Shown here in pieces: positions 46,393-54,289 of a stretch of DNA of 64,000 bases (the first letter of the stretch is position 1; each line of letters opens with the position of its first letter). The position numbers were made by a program, and so were the translations under genes. The notes below the pieces were generated by a model. The model saw nothing but the letters and a program-made list of their open reading frames with translations. It was not told the DNA's origin and did not search any database. The DNA comes from Paeniglutamicibacter sulfureus (GTDB taxonomy: Bacteria > Actinomycetota > Actinomycetes > Actinomycetales > Micrococcaceae), in the NCBI RefSeq assembly GCF_030512175.1, contig NZ_JAULBL010000002.1, forward strand, positions 2,044,149-2,108,148. The letters are read 5' to 3'.

Positions 46393-47763
46393 ATGGCTTC
46401 CTCATCCCTCGCGGCAAGCAGCAAACGTTCCGAGGAACGTCGTGTCCTTGCCGGCACATTGGTTGGCACCACCATTGAGTGGTACGACTTCTTCATCTTT
46501 GCCCAGCTCACCGCGACCTTGCTGACGCCGCTCTTCCTGCAGCCGTTGAGCGTGTCCAACCCGGGCCTGGGGCAGATCCTCGCCTTCGCAATGATCGGCA
46601 TTTCCTTCCTCTTCCGTCCGCTGGGCGCTATTGTGGCAGGCCACCTGGGTGACAAGTACGGACGCAAGCGCGTGCTGGTCGCCACCCTGATCCTGATGGG
46701 CGCGGCCACCGCGCTGATCGGCCTCCTGCCCACCTACGCCACCATCGGCCTGTGGGCTCCGATCCTGCTGGTGCTCCTGCGCATCATCCAGGGTTTCTCC
46801 GCCGGCGGCGAATGGGGCGGCGCGGCATTGATGGCTGTGGAGCACGCCCCGAACAACAAGCGCGGCTTCTTCGGCGCCTTCCCGCAGATCGGTGTCCCGA
46901 TCGGCATGATCATTGCCACGGGCATGCTGTACCTGCTGCGCACGTCCATGAGCCCGGAACAGTTTGCCGCCTGGGGCTGGCGCGTGCCGTTCCTGCTCTC
47001 TGTGGTGTTGATCGTCGTTGGCTACCTGATCCGAAAGGCCGTCGAGGAATCCCCGATCTTCAAGCAGCTCGCACTGCGCAAGGCCTCGGAGCACACCCCG
47101 CTGAAGCAGCTCTTCCAGACCAACACCAAGGAAGTCATCCAGGCAGCCTTGATCTTCATCTCCAACAACGCCGCCGGCTACCTGGTCATCGCCTTCTTCA
47201 TCGCCTACACCACCCGGGTGCTGGAGATGCCGACGGCACCGGTGCTCCTGGCCACCACCATCGGCTCCGTCGGCTGGCTGATCTTCACCCTGGTCGGTGG
47301 CTGGCTCTCCGACCACTTGGGACGCCGCAACACCTTCCTGATCGGCTACGGCATCGTCTTCGTCTGGATGATCCCGATGTTCCTTTTGATCGAGACCCGA
47401 AGCGTCTTCCTCTACGGTGTTTCGATCTTCATCCTGACGGTCGGCCTGGGGCTGTCCTATGGCCCGCAGTCGGCCATGTACGCCGAAATGTTCCCGGCAC
47501 ACATCCGCTACTCGGGCATCTCGATCGGCTACGCTCTCGGCGCGATCCTCGGCGGTGCCTTTGCATCGACCGTCGCCGAGATCCTTCTTCAGAGGACCGG
47601 CTGGTCCGGCTCGATTGCCATCTACATCATGGTGCTCACCCTTATTTCGATGGCGGCAGTCATCTGGGTGGGCGAGACCAAGGGCCGCAACCTGCACGTC
47701 GAGGACATCGACCCGGAGCTGCAGGCGGCACACGATGCCAAGCACCGAAGCCAGGAAGCCTAG
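46393..47763 (+). CDS. MFS transporter of the metabolite:H+ symporter family, 456 aa
   Basis: This is a twelve-span metabolite:proton symporter (KgtP/ShiA-like). Signature segments are GTTIEWYDFFIFAQ in span 1, GHLGDKYGRKRVL after span 2, SAGGEWGGAALMAVEH in span 4 and GAFPQIGVPIG in span 5. AGGAG lies 7 nt before ATG 46393. Lying just after hpaB, it is the likely uptake system for 4-hydroxyphenylacetate or a related aromatic acid, but it has its own promoter with a TetR-like operator, so regulation may differ. A strong terminator follows. Confidence 0.9.
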   Translation: MASSSLAASSKRSEERRVLAGTLVGTTIEWYDFFIFAQLTATLLTPLFLQPLSVSNPGLGQILAFAMIGISFLFRPLGAIVAGHLGDKYGRKRVLVATLILMGAATALIGLLPTYATIGLWAPILLVLLRIIQGFSAGGEWGGAALMAVEHAPNNKRGFFGAFPQIGVPIGMIIATGMLYLLRTSMSPEQFAAWGWRVPFLLSVVLIVVGYLIRKAVEESPIFKQLALRKASEHTPLKQLFQTNTKEVIQAALIFISNNAAGYLVIAFFIAYTTRVLEMPTAPVLLATTIGSVGWLIFTLVGGWLSDHLGRRNTFLIGYGIVFVWMIPMFLLIETRSVFLYGVSIFILTVGLGLSYGPQSAMYAEMFPAHIRYSGISIGYALGAILGGAFASTVAEILLQRTGWSGSIAIYIMVLTLISMAAVIWVGETKGRNLHVEDIDPELQAAHDAKHRSQEA

Positions 47764-47801
47764 CAAATAGTCCTCTCGCGCACCTGCGCAGCATGTAGCA
47801 A

Positions 47802-47855
47802 GGGCCGGCCGGTTCCAGTTCCCCGTTGGGGAGCGGGACCGGCCGGCCCCTTTTT
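47802..47855. terminator. 15-bp hairpin with T-run after the MHS transporter
   Basis: Arms 47802-47816 and 47835-47849 pair with one G-T wobble; the loop itself holds CCCCGTTGGGG. Five T follow at 47851-47855. It lies between convergent genes. Confidence 0.9.
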
Positions 47856-47887
47856 GGTCCCGGCGGCAGAAGGCCGCCCGTCCCCGG

Positions 47888-48556
47888 CTACCTGCGGGGG
47901 ACCAGTGCCGTGATCTCGTAGTCGGCGATCGAATCGAACCGCGAGTAGAAGGCGCTGACGGAGTGGAACACCCTGGGCGTGATGGCGCAGATGAACTCGT
48001 CAACCAGCGGCTCGACTTCCTTGCGGGCCACCGCCGGGGCCACCGGAACCGCGACTACGATACGCCCGGCACCGGCCTCGCGCATCAATTCCACGGCGGC
48101 CAACATGGTCGCCCCGCTGGCCATCCCCTCGTCGACGAGGATGACGGTGCGTCCGGAGACCGGCAGGACGACCGGGCTCACGAGCCGGGCACGCAACTCC
48201 TCCAGCTCCAGCCGGGCCGCCTTCTCCACCCCGTCCAGGATTTCCTTCTCGAAGCGCAGCTGCGCCGAGTCCCAAACGCCCTCGATGTACTTCAGCGACG
48301 TGTGCTCTCCATGGGCGGCCAACGCGGCGAAGGCGATGTCGGTGCGTTCGGGCATCACCAGGCGGCGAACCGCCAGCACATCGAGTTCAAGCTCCAGCCT
48401 TGCGGCGACCTCTGCCGCCACCGGGACCCCGCCGCGCAACAGTCCAAGCACCAACGCGTTGGGGTCCTTGGCGTACCGTTGCAGGTCGACCGCCAGGAAT
48501 TCGCCGGCGGCCGTGCGGTCCGAGAAGCGGGTGGGGGCAATGTGTTCGGGTGTCAT
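47888..48556 (-). CDS. Phosphoribosyltransferase-domain protein, 222 aa
   Basis: A type I phosphoribosyltransferase fold: VLGLLRGGVPVAAEVA near residue 35 and the PRPP-binding loop VILVDEGMASGATMLAA near 137, with VAVPVAPAVA near 165. Relatives are annotated as phosphoribosyltransferases of unknown substrate. TTG-less start: the ATG at 48556 is 7 nt after CAGACT (48569-48564), so it may be leaderless. A paralogue sits 3.7 kb away at 51553-52248. No neighbour suggests a pathway. Confidence 0.82.
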   Translation of the reverse strand: MTPEHIAPTRFSDRTAAGEFLAVDLQRYAKDPNALVLGLLRGGVPVAAEVAARLELELDVLAVRRLVMPERTDIAFAALAAHGEHTSLKYIEGVWDSAQLRFEKEILDGVEKAARLELEELRARLVSPVVLPVSGRTVILVDEGMASGATMLAAVELMREAGAGRIVVAVPVAPAVARKEVEPLVDEFICAITPRVFHSVSAFYSRFDSIADYEITALVPRR

Positions 48557-48656
48557 GTCACTAAGTCTGCACCCCGGCACGGCGGCTTGGGGAGCAAGCC
48601 ACGATTTCCCACCTCTTTGCAGGCCAAAAGCCGGTTTTCGGGGCTACCATGTGACC

Positions 48657-49169
48657 ATGAAGCGACCTGGAGCCCTGGTCATGATTGCTGTGATGGCCTT
48701 TGCGCTGTCGGCATGTTCGACGGGTCCCGGCGCCGAAGACCCCGAGGCAACCGTGTCCCGGGACGTGGGACCGTACGGTCTTCCCCCGGCAAGCAACACC
48801 CCTCCGGCGCAGGGCCCGTCGGCTTCCGCCACCGAGGAAACATCGAGTGCGGAGTCGGAGCGGAGCGACGCCGACGCTGCGGTCATTGGCCAATGGGGCG
48901 GGGCCCCAGAGGGGGCTCCGGTGCTGTCGTTCGCGCCCGAGGGCCGGTTCAACGGGCATGACGGGTGCAACACGCTGACCGGCTCGTGGACGGGATCAGG
49001 ACAGGCATTCGAACTGCACGAGATGACCATGACATTGATTGGCTGCCCGGGGATTGACACGTGGCTCTCGAGGGCCGCCGCCGTGGAGGTGGATGGCGAG
49101 ACCCTGAGGGTCACCGACAAGGACGGCAAGGACATCGGAACGTTGCCGCGCCTGAACGTGGCCGGCTGA
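48657..49169 (+). CDS. META-domain lipoprotein, 170 aa
   Basis: The signal peptide ends in a lipobox at Cys20 (MAFALSAC). A Ser/Thr/Pro/Glu-rich linker (~20-75) leads to a META domain, recognised by IGQWGG, FAPEGRFNGHDGCNTLTGSW near residue 95 and EMTMTLIGCPG near 125, which is the HslJ-like fold. META domains occur in heat-shock and motility-related lipoproteins of unknown mechanism. TACCAT at 48645-48650 is 6 nt before the ATG with no Shine-Dalgarno, suggesting a leaderless mRNA. It is divergent from the phosphoribosyltransferase. Confidence 0.83.
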   Translation: MKRPGALVMIAVMAFALSACSTGPGAEDPEATVSRDVGPYGLPPASNTPPAQGPSASATEETSSAESERSDADAAVIGQWGGAPEGAPVLSFAPEGRFNGHDGCNTLTGSWTGSGQAFELHEMTMTLIGCPGIDTWLSRAAAVEVDGETLRVTDKDGKDIGTLPRLNVAG

Positions 49170-49230
49170 TGACGGGAAACGGGATGCGGGTCATGGGCCC
49201 AGACCCAGACCCTGCGGTCGATTCCCCGCG

Positions 49231-50865
49231 CTATTCCACGAGCAACCCCTCCTCCAGATGGATCCGCCGCCCGGCAAACCTGGCGCGCAGCGCCCTGTCG
49301 TGGCTGACCACCACGACGGTGCCCCCGAAGGAGTCCAGCGCCCGTTCCAGGTCATCGCCGAGGGCCGGGGACAGGTGGTTGGTGGGTTCGTCCAGCAGGA
49401 GCAGTTCCGCCGGCCTGGCGAACAGCCGCGCCACATCGAGCCTGCGCCGCTGCCCCAGGGACATCTCAGAGATGCGCATGGTCAGTTCCTCCGGCTGGAA
49501 GAGCCCCAGGGACAGCAGCTGCCCCAAGTCCTCGGCGAGGTCCCGACCCGAGCCGAAGCAAAAACCCTGGGCCGCCATCCAGTGCCCGGGCCAGGCGTCG
49601 GGTTCCTGGCGCAGGTATCCCACGGGCCGGCCGACGCGGCAAGTGCCGGAGGGGGGAGCCAGGACCCCGGCGATGACGTCCAGCAATGTCGACTTGCCGG
49701 CGGCGTTGGGTCCGGTGAGCAGGACCCGTTCACCGGGTGTCAGCAGCAGGTGGTCGATGGCGAGGCGCCCCGGAACGTGCACGCCGACGAGTTCGACCGC
49801 AGGCGGCGCGACCTCGGCCCCGGAGTCGGCCACGGCCGCGGGATCCGGGGTGAAGCGCAGCGGCTCGAGGGGCAGCTGCGCCTCATGTGCCCGCAACTGC
49901 GCCAGGCGAGTCTTCGCCTGGCGCAGCGCGGCGGAGGATCCGTGGGAGCGTTCGCGCGCCCGGAACGCACCGTGGCCGAATCCGGGTTTTTCCGTTTTCC
50001 GGGGGATCTTGGCCACCGCGCCTTCGGAGCGATCGGCCATGCGGGCTGCCTGTTCCAGTTTTTCCTGCCATTGTTCCCGGGCCAGGATGATGGCCCGGCG
50101 CTGTGCCGCCTTGGCCCGCAGGTAGCCGTCGTAGCCACCGGCATGGCGGGTGGGTACGCCGCGGTCCAGCTCGAGGATCGCATCCGAGACCCGCTTGAGG
50201 AACAAGCGGTCGTGCGTGCAGAACACCACGGTTCCGGGGTGGGTTGCCAGCCGGTGCTCCAGCCACTCCAGACCGGCGGTGTCAAGGTTGTTGGTGGGTT
50301 CGTCGAGCAGCAGCACCTCCGGATTCGCCGCCAGCGTGGCCGCCAGCGCCAGCCTGGACCGTTCCCCGCCGGACAGCGTGTCGAAGCGCCGCCCGCCCGC
50401 GATGCCGCCGATGCCCAGCCGGTGCGCCGCGGCGGCCAGGCGCTGCCGAGCACCGGCGCCGTCCCGGGACTCGTGGAGATCCGCCAGAAGCCCGTATTCC
50501 GCCAGTGCCCGGGGAAGCTGGGCCTCGGAGGCAAGAGCCAGCTGCGCGGCGGCAGCCTCGATCCGTGATTCAAGGTCCCTGAGCCAGGCCAGGGCATGGT
50601 CCAGGAAGTCCGCGACGGTCCATCCCGGTTCGAAGGACGGCTGCTGCGCCAGGTAGCCGAATCCTCCCGCCGCTTGCAGGGTGGCGGTCCCGGCGTCCGG
50701 GGCCAGGTCGGCCGCGAGCAGCCGCAGCAGGGTGCTCTTGCCGGCGCCGTTTTCTCCAATAATCCCCAGCCGCTCGCCGGGACGCACCGAGAAGTCCAGG
50801 TCGCGGAACACCGGGTGCCCGGGATGGGAGAAGCTGAGGCCGTGAAGGGAAAGTTGGGTTCGCAT
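49231..50865 (-). CDS. ABC-F ATPase, 544 aa
   Basis: ABC-F proteins are soluble two-domain ATPases acting on ribosomes, in translation regulation or antibiotic resistance. Domain 1 has Walker A GENGAGKST near residue 36 and signature LSGGERSRLALA near 155; domain 2 has GPNAAGKST near 385 and LGQRRRLDVARL near 470, with LLLDEPTNHLSPA near 495. No membrane span is present. The linker between them (~220-330) contains basic helices that enter the ribosome in this family. ATG at 50865 has only a weak site (GAGA 10 nt upstream). ABC-F resistance genes often have attenuators; the 260-bp upstream region was inspected without a clear one. Confidence 0.85.
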   Translation of the reverse strand: MRTQLSLHGLSFSHPGHPVFRDLDFSVRPGERLGIIGENGAGKSTLLRLLAADLAPDAGTATLQAAGGFGYLAQQPSFEPGWTVADFLDHALAWLRDLESRIEAAAAQLALASEAQLPRALAEYGLLADLHESRDGAGARQRLAAAAHRLGIGGIAGGRRFDTLSGGERSRLALAATLAANPEVLLLDEPTNNLDTAGLEWLEHRLATHPGTVVFCTHDRLFLKRVSDAILELDRGVPTRHAGGYDGYLRAKAAQRRAIILAREQWQEKLEQAARMADRSEGAVAKIPRKTEKPGFGHGAFRARERSHGSSAALRQAKTRLAQLRAHEAQLPLEPLRFTPDPAAVADSGAEVAPPAVELVGVHVPGRLAIDHLLLTPGERVLLTGPNAAGKSTLLDVIAGVLAPPSGTCRVGRPVGYLRQEPDAWPGHWMAAQGFCFGSGRDLAEDLGQLLSLGLFQPEELTMRISEMSLGQRRRLDVARLFARPAELLLLDEPTNHLSPALGDDLERALDSFGGTVVVVSHDRALRARFAGRRIHLEEGLLVE

Positions 50866-51124
50866 GGTCGATGTCTCGTGTTTCCGCGCAAGGCCCGGCT
50901 GCCGGCGGACAGGCGTGGCCGCGCTCGCTGTAATCAATAACGGTGGGTCGCGCGGTCCACGGACCCCCCTGGGGGGCGGACAGACGCGGAACTGCGGCGG
51001 ACCGAACGCACTTGCGGGGGAGCGCACGGTCGGGCATCACCGGATTACAGGAAGAAAGACAACATGGGCCAAAGATAACAACGGGGACGGGGTGTTGTCG
51101 AGGACCATGCCGGGATTGCCGGGG

Positions 51125-51385
51125 CTAGGCCCGGCGCTGGCGGATGACACCGTAGGTCCCGGCCACCACCGCGGCGCCCAGGATGGAAGGCACCCAGGTG
51201 CGCAGGTTCAGGAATTCGCCGATTCCGGTGCCGAAGGCCATGGCGCCCAGCCAGCCGCCGGCGACGGCACCGAGGACCCCCAGGAGCAGGGCGGCCGTCC
51301 AGCCATGGTGGGCGCGGCCCGGCATGATGTTCTTGAACAGGGCGCCGACAATGAGCCCCAGGACGATCCAACCAAGCAACCCCAT
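51125..51385 (-). CDS. GlsB/YeaQ/YmgE family membrane protein, 86 aa
   Basis: This is a small transglycosylase-associated (GlsB/YeaQ/YmgE) membrane protein, a group linked to envelope stress. Three hydrophobic spans at about residues 2-20, 28-50 and 62-80 with Gly-rich packing (LLGWIVLGLIVGALFKNI) match the family closely. The tail is basic (RQRRA). A GGGGAA lies 5 nt before the ATG. It is not obviously in an operon; the gap to the ABC-F start is 259 bp. Function is unknown beyond the family link to stress. Confidence 0.87.
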   Translation of the reverse strand: MGLLGWIVLGLIVGALFKNIMPGRAHHGWTAALLLGVLGAVAGGWLGAMAFGTGIGEFLNLRTWVPSILGAAVVAGTYGVIRQRRA

Positions 51386-51552
51386 CGAGTTCCCCTTCGA
51401 TGCAGCGGATACCCGGGTCCGCGGCCGGTGGCTCCGGCCGGCGAGTGTGCACCGGTGGGCAACAACCTACGGCGTGTTCGCACCGGAGGCAATGGACGTG
51501 CAGCGCGGGCAACGGGGGTGCCGGCGGGATGCCGGCGGGATGCCGGGACCGG

Positions 51553-52248
51553 CTAGTTGGCCTCCCGGGCGTCGTGGTGCCCGCGCGCCTCGCGGGCCTC
51601 GAGCAGCAGCTGTTCCACGGCGTCCTCGTCAACCTGCGAAAAATCCTCGTAGTGGGATCCCACCGCGGAAAACTCCCGCGGTGCCAGCAGGCAAATGACT
51701 GAAGAGGCACCGGCCATGGAACGGGCCAGGATGCGCGGCGCGACGGGCACCGCGACGATGACCTCCTGGGCCCCGCACTGAGTCACCACGTCCACGGCGG
51801 CATGCATGGTGGCACCGGTGGCCAACCCGTCGTCGCACAACACCACCTTCGCCCCGGTAATGTCGGGCGCGTAATCGGCAAAGCGCCGAGCGAGCCGATC
51901 CAGTTCCGCTGAGGCGCGGGATTCCACTTCCTCCAGCACAGCCTTCGCGCGGGAACCGAGTACATGCTGGTGGACGGTGCGCACCATGTAGCGGCCCCGG
52001 CACGAGCGGTAGGAGGCGACTGCCCCGAAGGCGACCTCCTCCTGTTGCGGCACTCCCAGCTTGCGCACGGCCAACGCGCCGAGCGGTGCGCCCAGCCTTG
52101 CGGCCAGCGCCGCCGCGACGGGGATCCCGCCGCGCAGCAGGCCCAGCACGATGCTCCCGGAACCCATCCCGCGCTTAACCAGGTGCTCACCTAACAGCGC
52201 GCCGGCCTGGTCCCTGTCCTGGAACTGCGGTCCTGCTTGCCTGTCCAT
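51553..52248 (-). CDS. Phosphoribosyltransferase-domain protein, 231 aa (paralogue)
   Basis: This is a second member of the family at 47888-48556. Shared segments are VLGLLRGGIPVAAALAARLG near residue 40 and the PRPP loop VVLCDDGLATGATMHAA near 143; VAVPVAPRIL near 170 also recurs. Sequence away from these motifs differs. CACACT at 52260-52255 is 6 nt before ATG 52248, suggesting a leaderless start. The two copies frame a set of envelope and stress genes. The substrate is unknown. Confidence 0.82.
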   Translation of the reverse strand: MDRQAGPQFQDRDQAGALLGEHLVKRGMGSGSIVLGLLRGGIPVAAALAARLGAPLGALAVRKLGVPQQEEVAFGAVASYRSCRGRYMVRTVHQHVLGSRAKAVLEEVESRASAELDRLARRFADYAPDITGAKVVLCDDGLATGATMHAAVDVVTQCGAQEVIVAVPVAPRILARSMAGASSVICLLAPREFSAVGSHYEDFSQVDEDAVEQLLLEAREARGHHDAREAN

Positions 52249-52412
52249 GTATCCAGTGTGCTCGGGTTTGGGGCGGGAGTGAAGACCCGGGCAACCCGGG
52301 TCCGCGGAAGCCTGCCCGGTGACTTCGCCCCGGCCCGGGAGTACCGTGGGATCCACGCTTCACGCCGTCCCGCCCCACCCGGGGCACCAACCGCACGCAC
52401 GAGGGGAACACC

Positions 52413-52973
52413 ATGTCTAGGCTGATCTACACGTTTCTCGCATCCTTGGACGGCTACATCGCCGATGAGGCCGGGGTATTCGACTGGGCCTATCCGGGGG
52501 AGGAGGTGCTTGACTTCATCAACGCCACCGAGCGCGGGGTCGGCACCTACCTGTATGGGCGGACCATGTACGAGATGATGACCGGCTGGGAGAACGACCC
52601 TGACCTGGCCGCGGATTCGCCCGGGAACGCCGAGTTCGCCCGGATCTGGCAGGCGGCCGACAAGGTCGTCTTCTCGAGCACGCTGGAGGCCGTGTCCACC
52701 AGGCGCACCCGGATCGAGCGCAGCTTCGACCCCGGGCTGGTCCGCTCCCTCAAGTCGTCGGCGGACCTGGACCTGAACATCTCCGGTGCCCGGCTGGCGG
52801 CGGAGGCCTGGCGGGCGAACCTGATCGACGAGTGCCAGGTGTATGTCGCACCAATGCTCGTCGGCGGCGGCAAGCGGATGTTCCCCGAGGGCATCCGCCA
52901 TTCCCTGGAGCTGCTCGACGAGCGGCGCTTCGACAACGGCATGGTCTTCCTGCGCTACTCCGTGGGGCACTGA
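52413..52973 (+). CDS. Dihydrofolate reductase-like / RibD C-terminal domain protein, 186 aa
   Basis: The RibD_C/DHFR-like fold is recognised by LIYTFLASLDGYIAD at the N terminus, YLYGRTMYEMMTGW near residue 46, DKVVFSSTLE near 87 and DECQVYVAPMLVGGGKRMFP near 138. Such proteins are NAD(P)H-dependent reductases with unknown substrates; there is no deaminase domain, so riboflavin synthesis is unlikely. GAGGGG lies 6 nt before ATG 52413. It lies just before the hpaD block but on the opposite strand and is not clearly linked to it. Confidence 0.85.
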   Translation: MSRLIYTFLASLDGYIADEAGVFDWAYPGEEVLDFINATERGVGTYLYGRTMYEMMTGWENDPDLAADSPGNAEFARIWQAADKVVFSSTLEAVSTRRTRIERSFDPGLVRSLKSSADLDLNISGARLAAEAWRANLIDECQVYVAPMLVGGGKRMFPEGIRHSLELLDERRFDNGMVFLRYSVGH

Positions 52974-53054
52974 CGCCGGGCCTCACCGTCCTGCGCCCCG
53001 AGCCCGGGGCGTCGGCTGGCGCGAGGGAAAAGCCGAAGGGCAGGAAAAACGGAA

Positions 53055-53110
53055 GGGCCGGTGTCGGTGCGTACCATCGGATGATGATGCGCGCCGATAC
53101 CGGCCCGTTT
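53055..53110. terminator. Hairpin between RibD-like gene and hpaD
   Basis: GGGCCGGTGTCGG (53055-53067) pairs with 53094-53106 over 13 bp with one G-T wobble, and the stem extends further inward. GTTT follows. Convergent stops at 52973 (+) and 53143 (-) suggest use in both directions. Confidence 0.75.
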
Positions 53111-53142
53111 CATGCGCCAGGGCGCATGCGGGTGGAGAAGGC

Positions 53143-54240
53143 CTAGAGCTGGTGGCCCATCTTGAAGCCCACTTCCTCGCCCGGATCGCCGGTCAGTGCG
53201 TCACCCGGTGCACGGGTGTAGGAGAAGCCGTCGGCGCCGACGGTCACCTCCATCTCCGAGGAGTGGGTGCGCTGGATGACGTCCTGCGGCTTGCCGTCCA
53301 GGTCCAGGACCAGGGAGGCCTCGGTGTACCAGGACGGGACAACGGGGTTGCCCCACCAGTCGCGGCGCTGGTTGTCGTGCACGTCCCAGGTGATGACCGG
53401 GTTGTCCGGGTCGCCGGTGTAGTAGTCCTGGGTGTAGATCTCGATGCGGTGGTCATCGGGATCCAGGATGTAGAGGTAGAACGCGTTGGAGACGCCGTGG
53501 CGTCCCGGGCCGCGCTCGATGCGGTCCGACATCCGCAGCGCGCCCATCTTGTCGCAGATCTGGATGATGTTGTGCTTCTCGTGGGTGGAGAAGGCCACGT
53601 GGTGCATGCGCGGGCCGTCGCCGCCGGTCAGGGCGGTGTCGTGCACGGTGCCCTTGCGGTGCATCCAGGCGGCGTAGGTGACGCCCTGGTCGTCCTGGAT
53701 GTCCTCGGTGACGCGGAAGCCCAGGTCCTCGAGGTACTTCCGTCCCTGCGGGACATCCGGGGTGACCTGGTTGAAGTGGTCAAGGCGGACCAGTTCGCCG
53801 GCCGAGTACAGGTCGTAGCGCATGTGCAGGCGTTCGACGTGCTCGGTCTCGAAGAAGAACTCGTAGGGGAAGCCCAAGGGATCCTCGACGCGCACGGAGT
53901 CGCCGATGCCGCGCACGAAGCCTTCGGTGCGGCGCTCGGTGCGGCAGCCCAGTTCCTTGTAATACGCCTCGGCGGCGTCAACGTCGGCGTTGGAGCGCAC
54001 GCGGTAGGAGAATGCGGCAACCGCGGCAATCGGGCCGAGGGTCAGCACCAGGTTGTGGTGGATGAACTCCTCGAAGGAACGCAGGTAGATCTGCTTGTCG
54101 TCCTCGTAGGACACGTGCAGGCCGAGCAGGTCCACGTAGAAGGCACGGGACTTGGCCAAATCGGTGACCACGATTTCCATGTACGCGCAGCGCAGGATAT
54201 CGGGAGCCGGGACGGAGGGCTTGGGGATGACGTTGGACAT
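53143..54240 (-). CDS. hpaD: 3,4-dihydroxyphenylacetate 2,3-dioxygenase, 365 aa
   Basis: Extradiol ring-cleavage dioxygenase of homoprotocatechuate in the vicinal-oxygen-chelate family. The numbering matches the characterised Brevibacterium fuscum (Fe) and Arthrobacter globiformis (Mn, MndD) enzymes exactly: metal ligands His155, His214 and Glu267, second-shell His200, Asn157, Trp192, Arg243 and Tyr257 all fall in place, and length (365) agrees. Which metal it uses cannot be told, as both enzymes share this shell. AGGAG lies before ATG 54240. It is the last gene of the hpaG-gntR-hpaE-hpaD operon. Confidence 0.96.
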   Translation of the reverse strand: MSNVIPKPSVPAPDILRCAYMEIVVTDLAKSRAFYVDLLGLHVSYEDDKQIYLRSFEEFIHHNLVLTLGPIAAVAAFSYRVRSNADVDAAEAYYKELGCRTERRTEGFVRGIGDSVRVEDPLGFPYEFFFETEHVERLHMRYDLYSAGELVRLDHFNQVTPDVPQGRKYLEDLGFRVTEDIQDDQGVTYAAWMHRKGTVHDTALTGGDGPRMHHVAFSTHEKHNIIQICDKMGALRMSDRIERGPGRHGVSNAFYLYILDPDDHRIEIYTQDYYTGDPDNPVITWDVHDNQRRDWWGNPVVPSWYTEASLVLDLDGKPQDVIQRTHSSEMEVTVGADGFSYTRAPGDALTGDPGEEVGFKMGHQL

Positions 54241-54289
54241 GATTCGCTCCTTTGCGGAAAAAACTGGAAAAGCGGGGAGGGGGAAGAAG

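Noticed and set aside
50866-51124. Antibiotic-sensing attenuator upstream of the ABC-F gene
   Set aside because: A CCCCCC/GGGGGG hairpin exists near 50970, but no leader peptide with a ribosome site, nor alternative terminator/antiterminator stems, could be made out.
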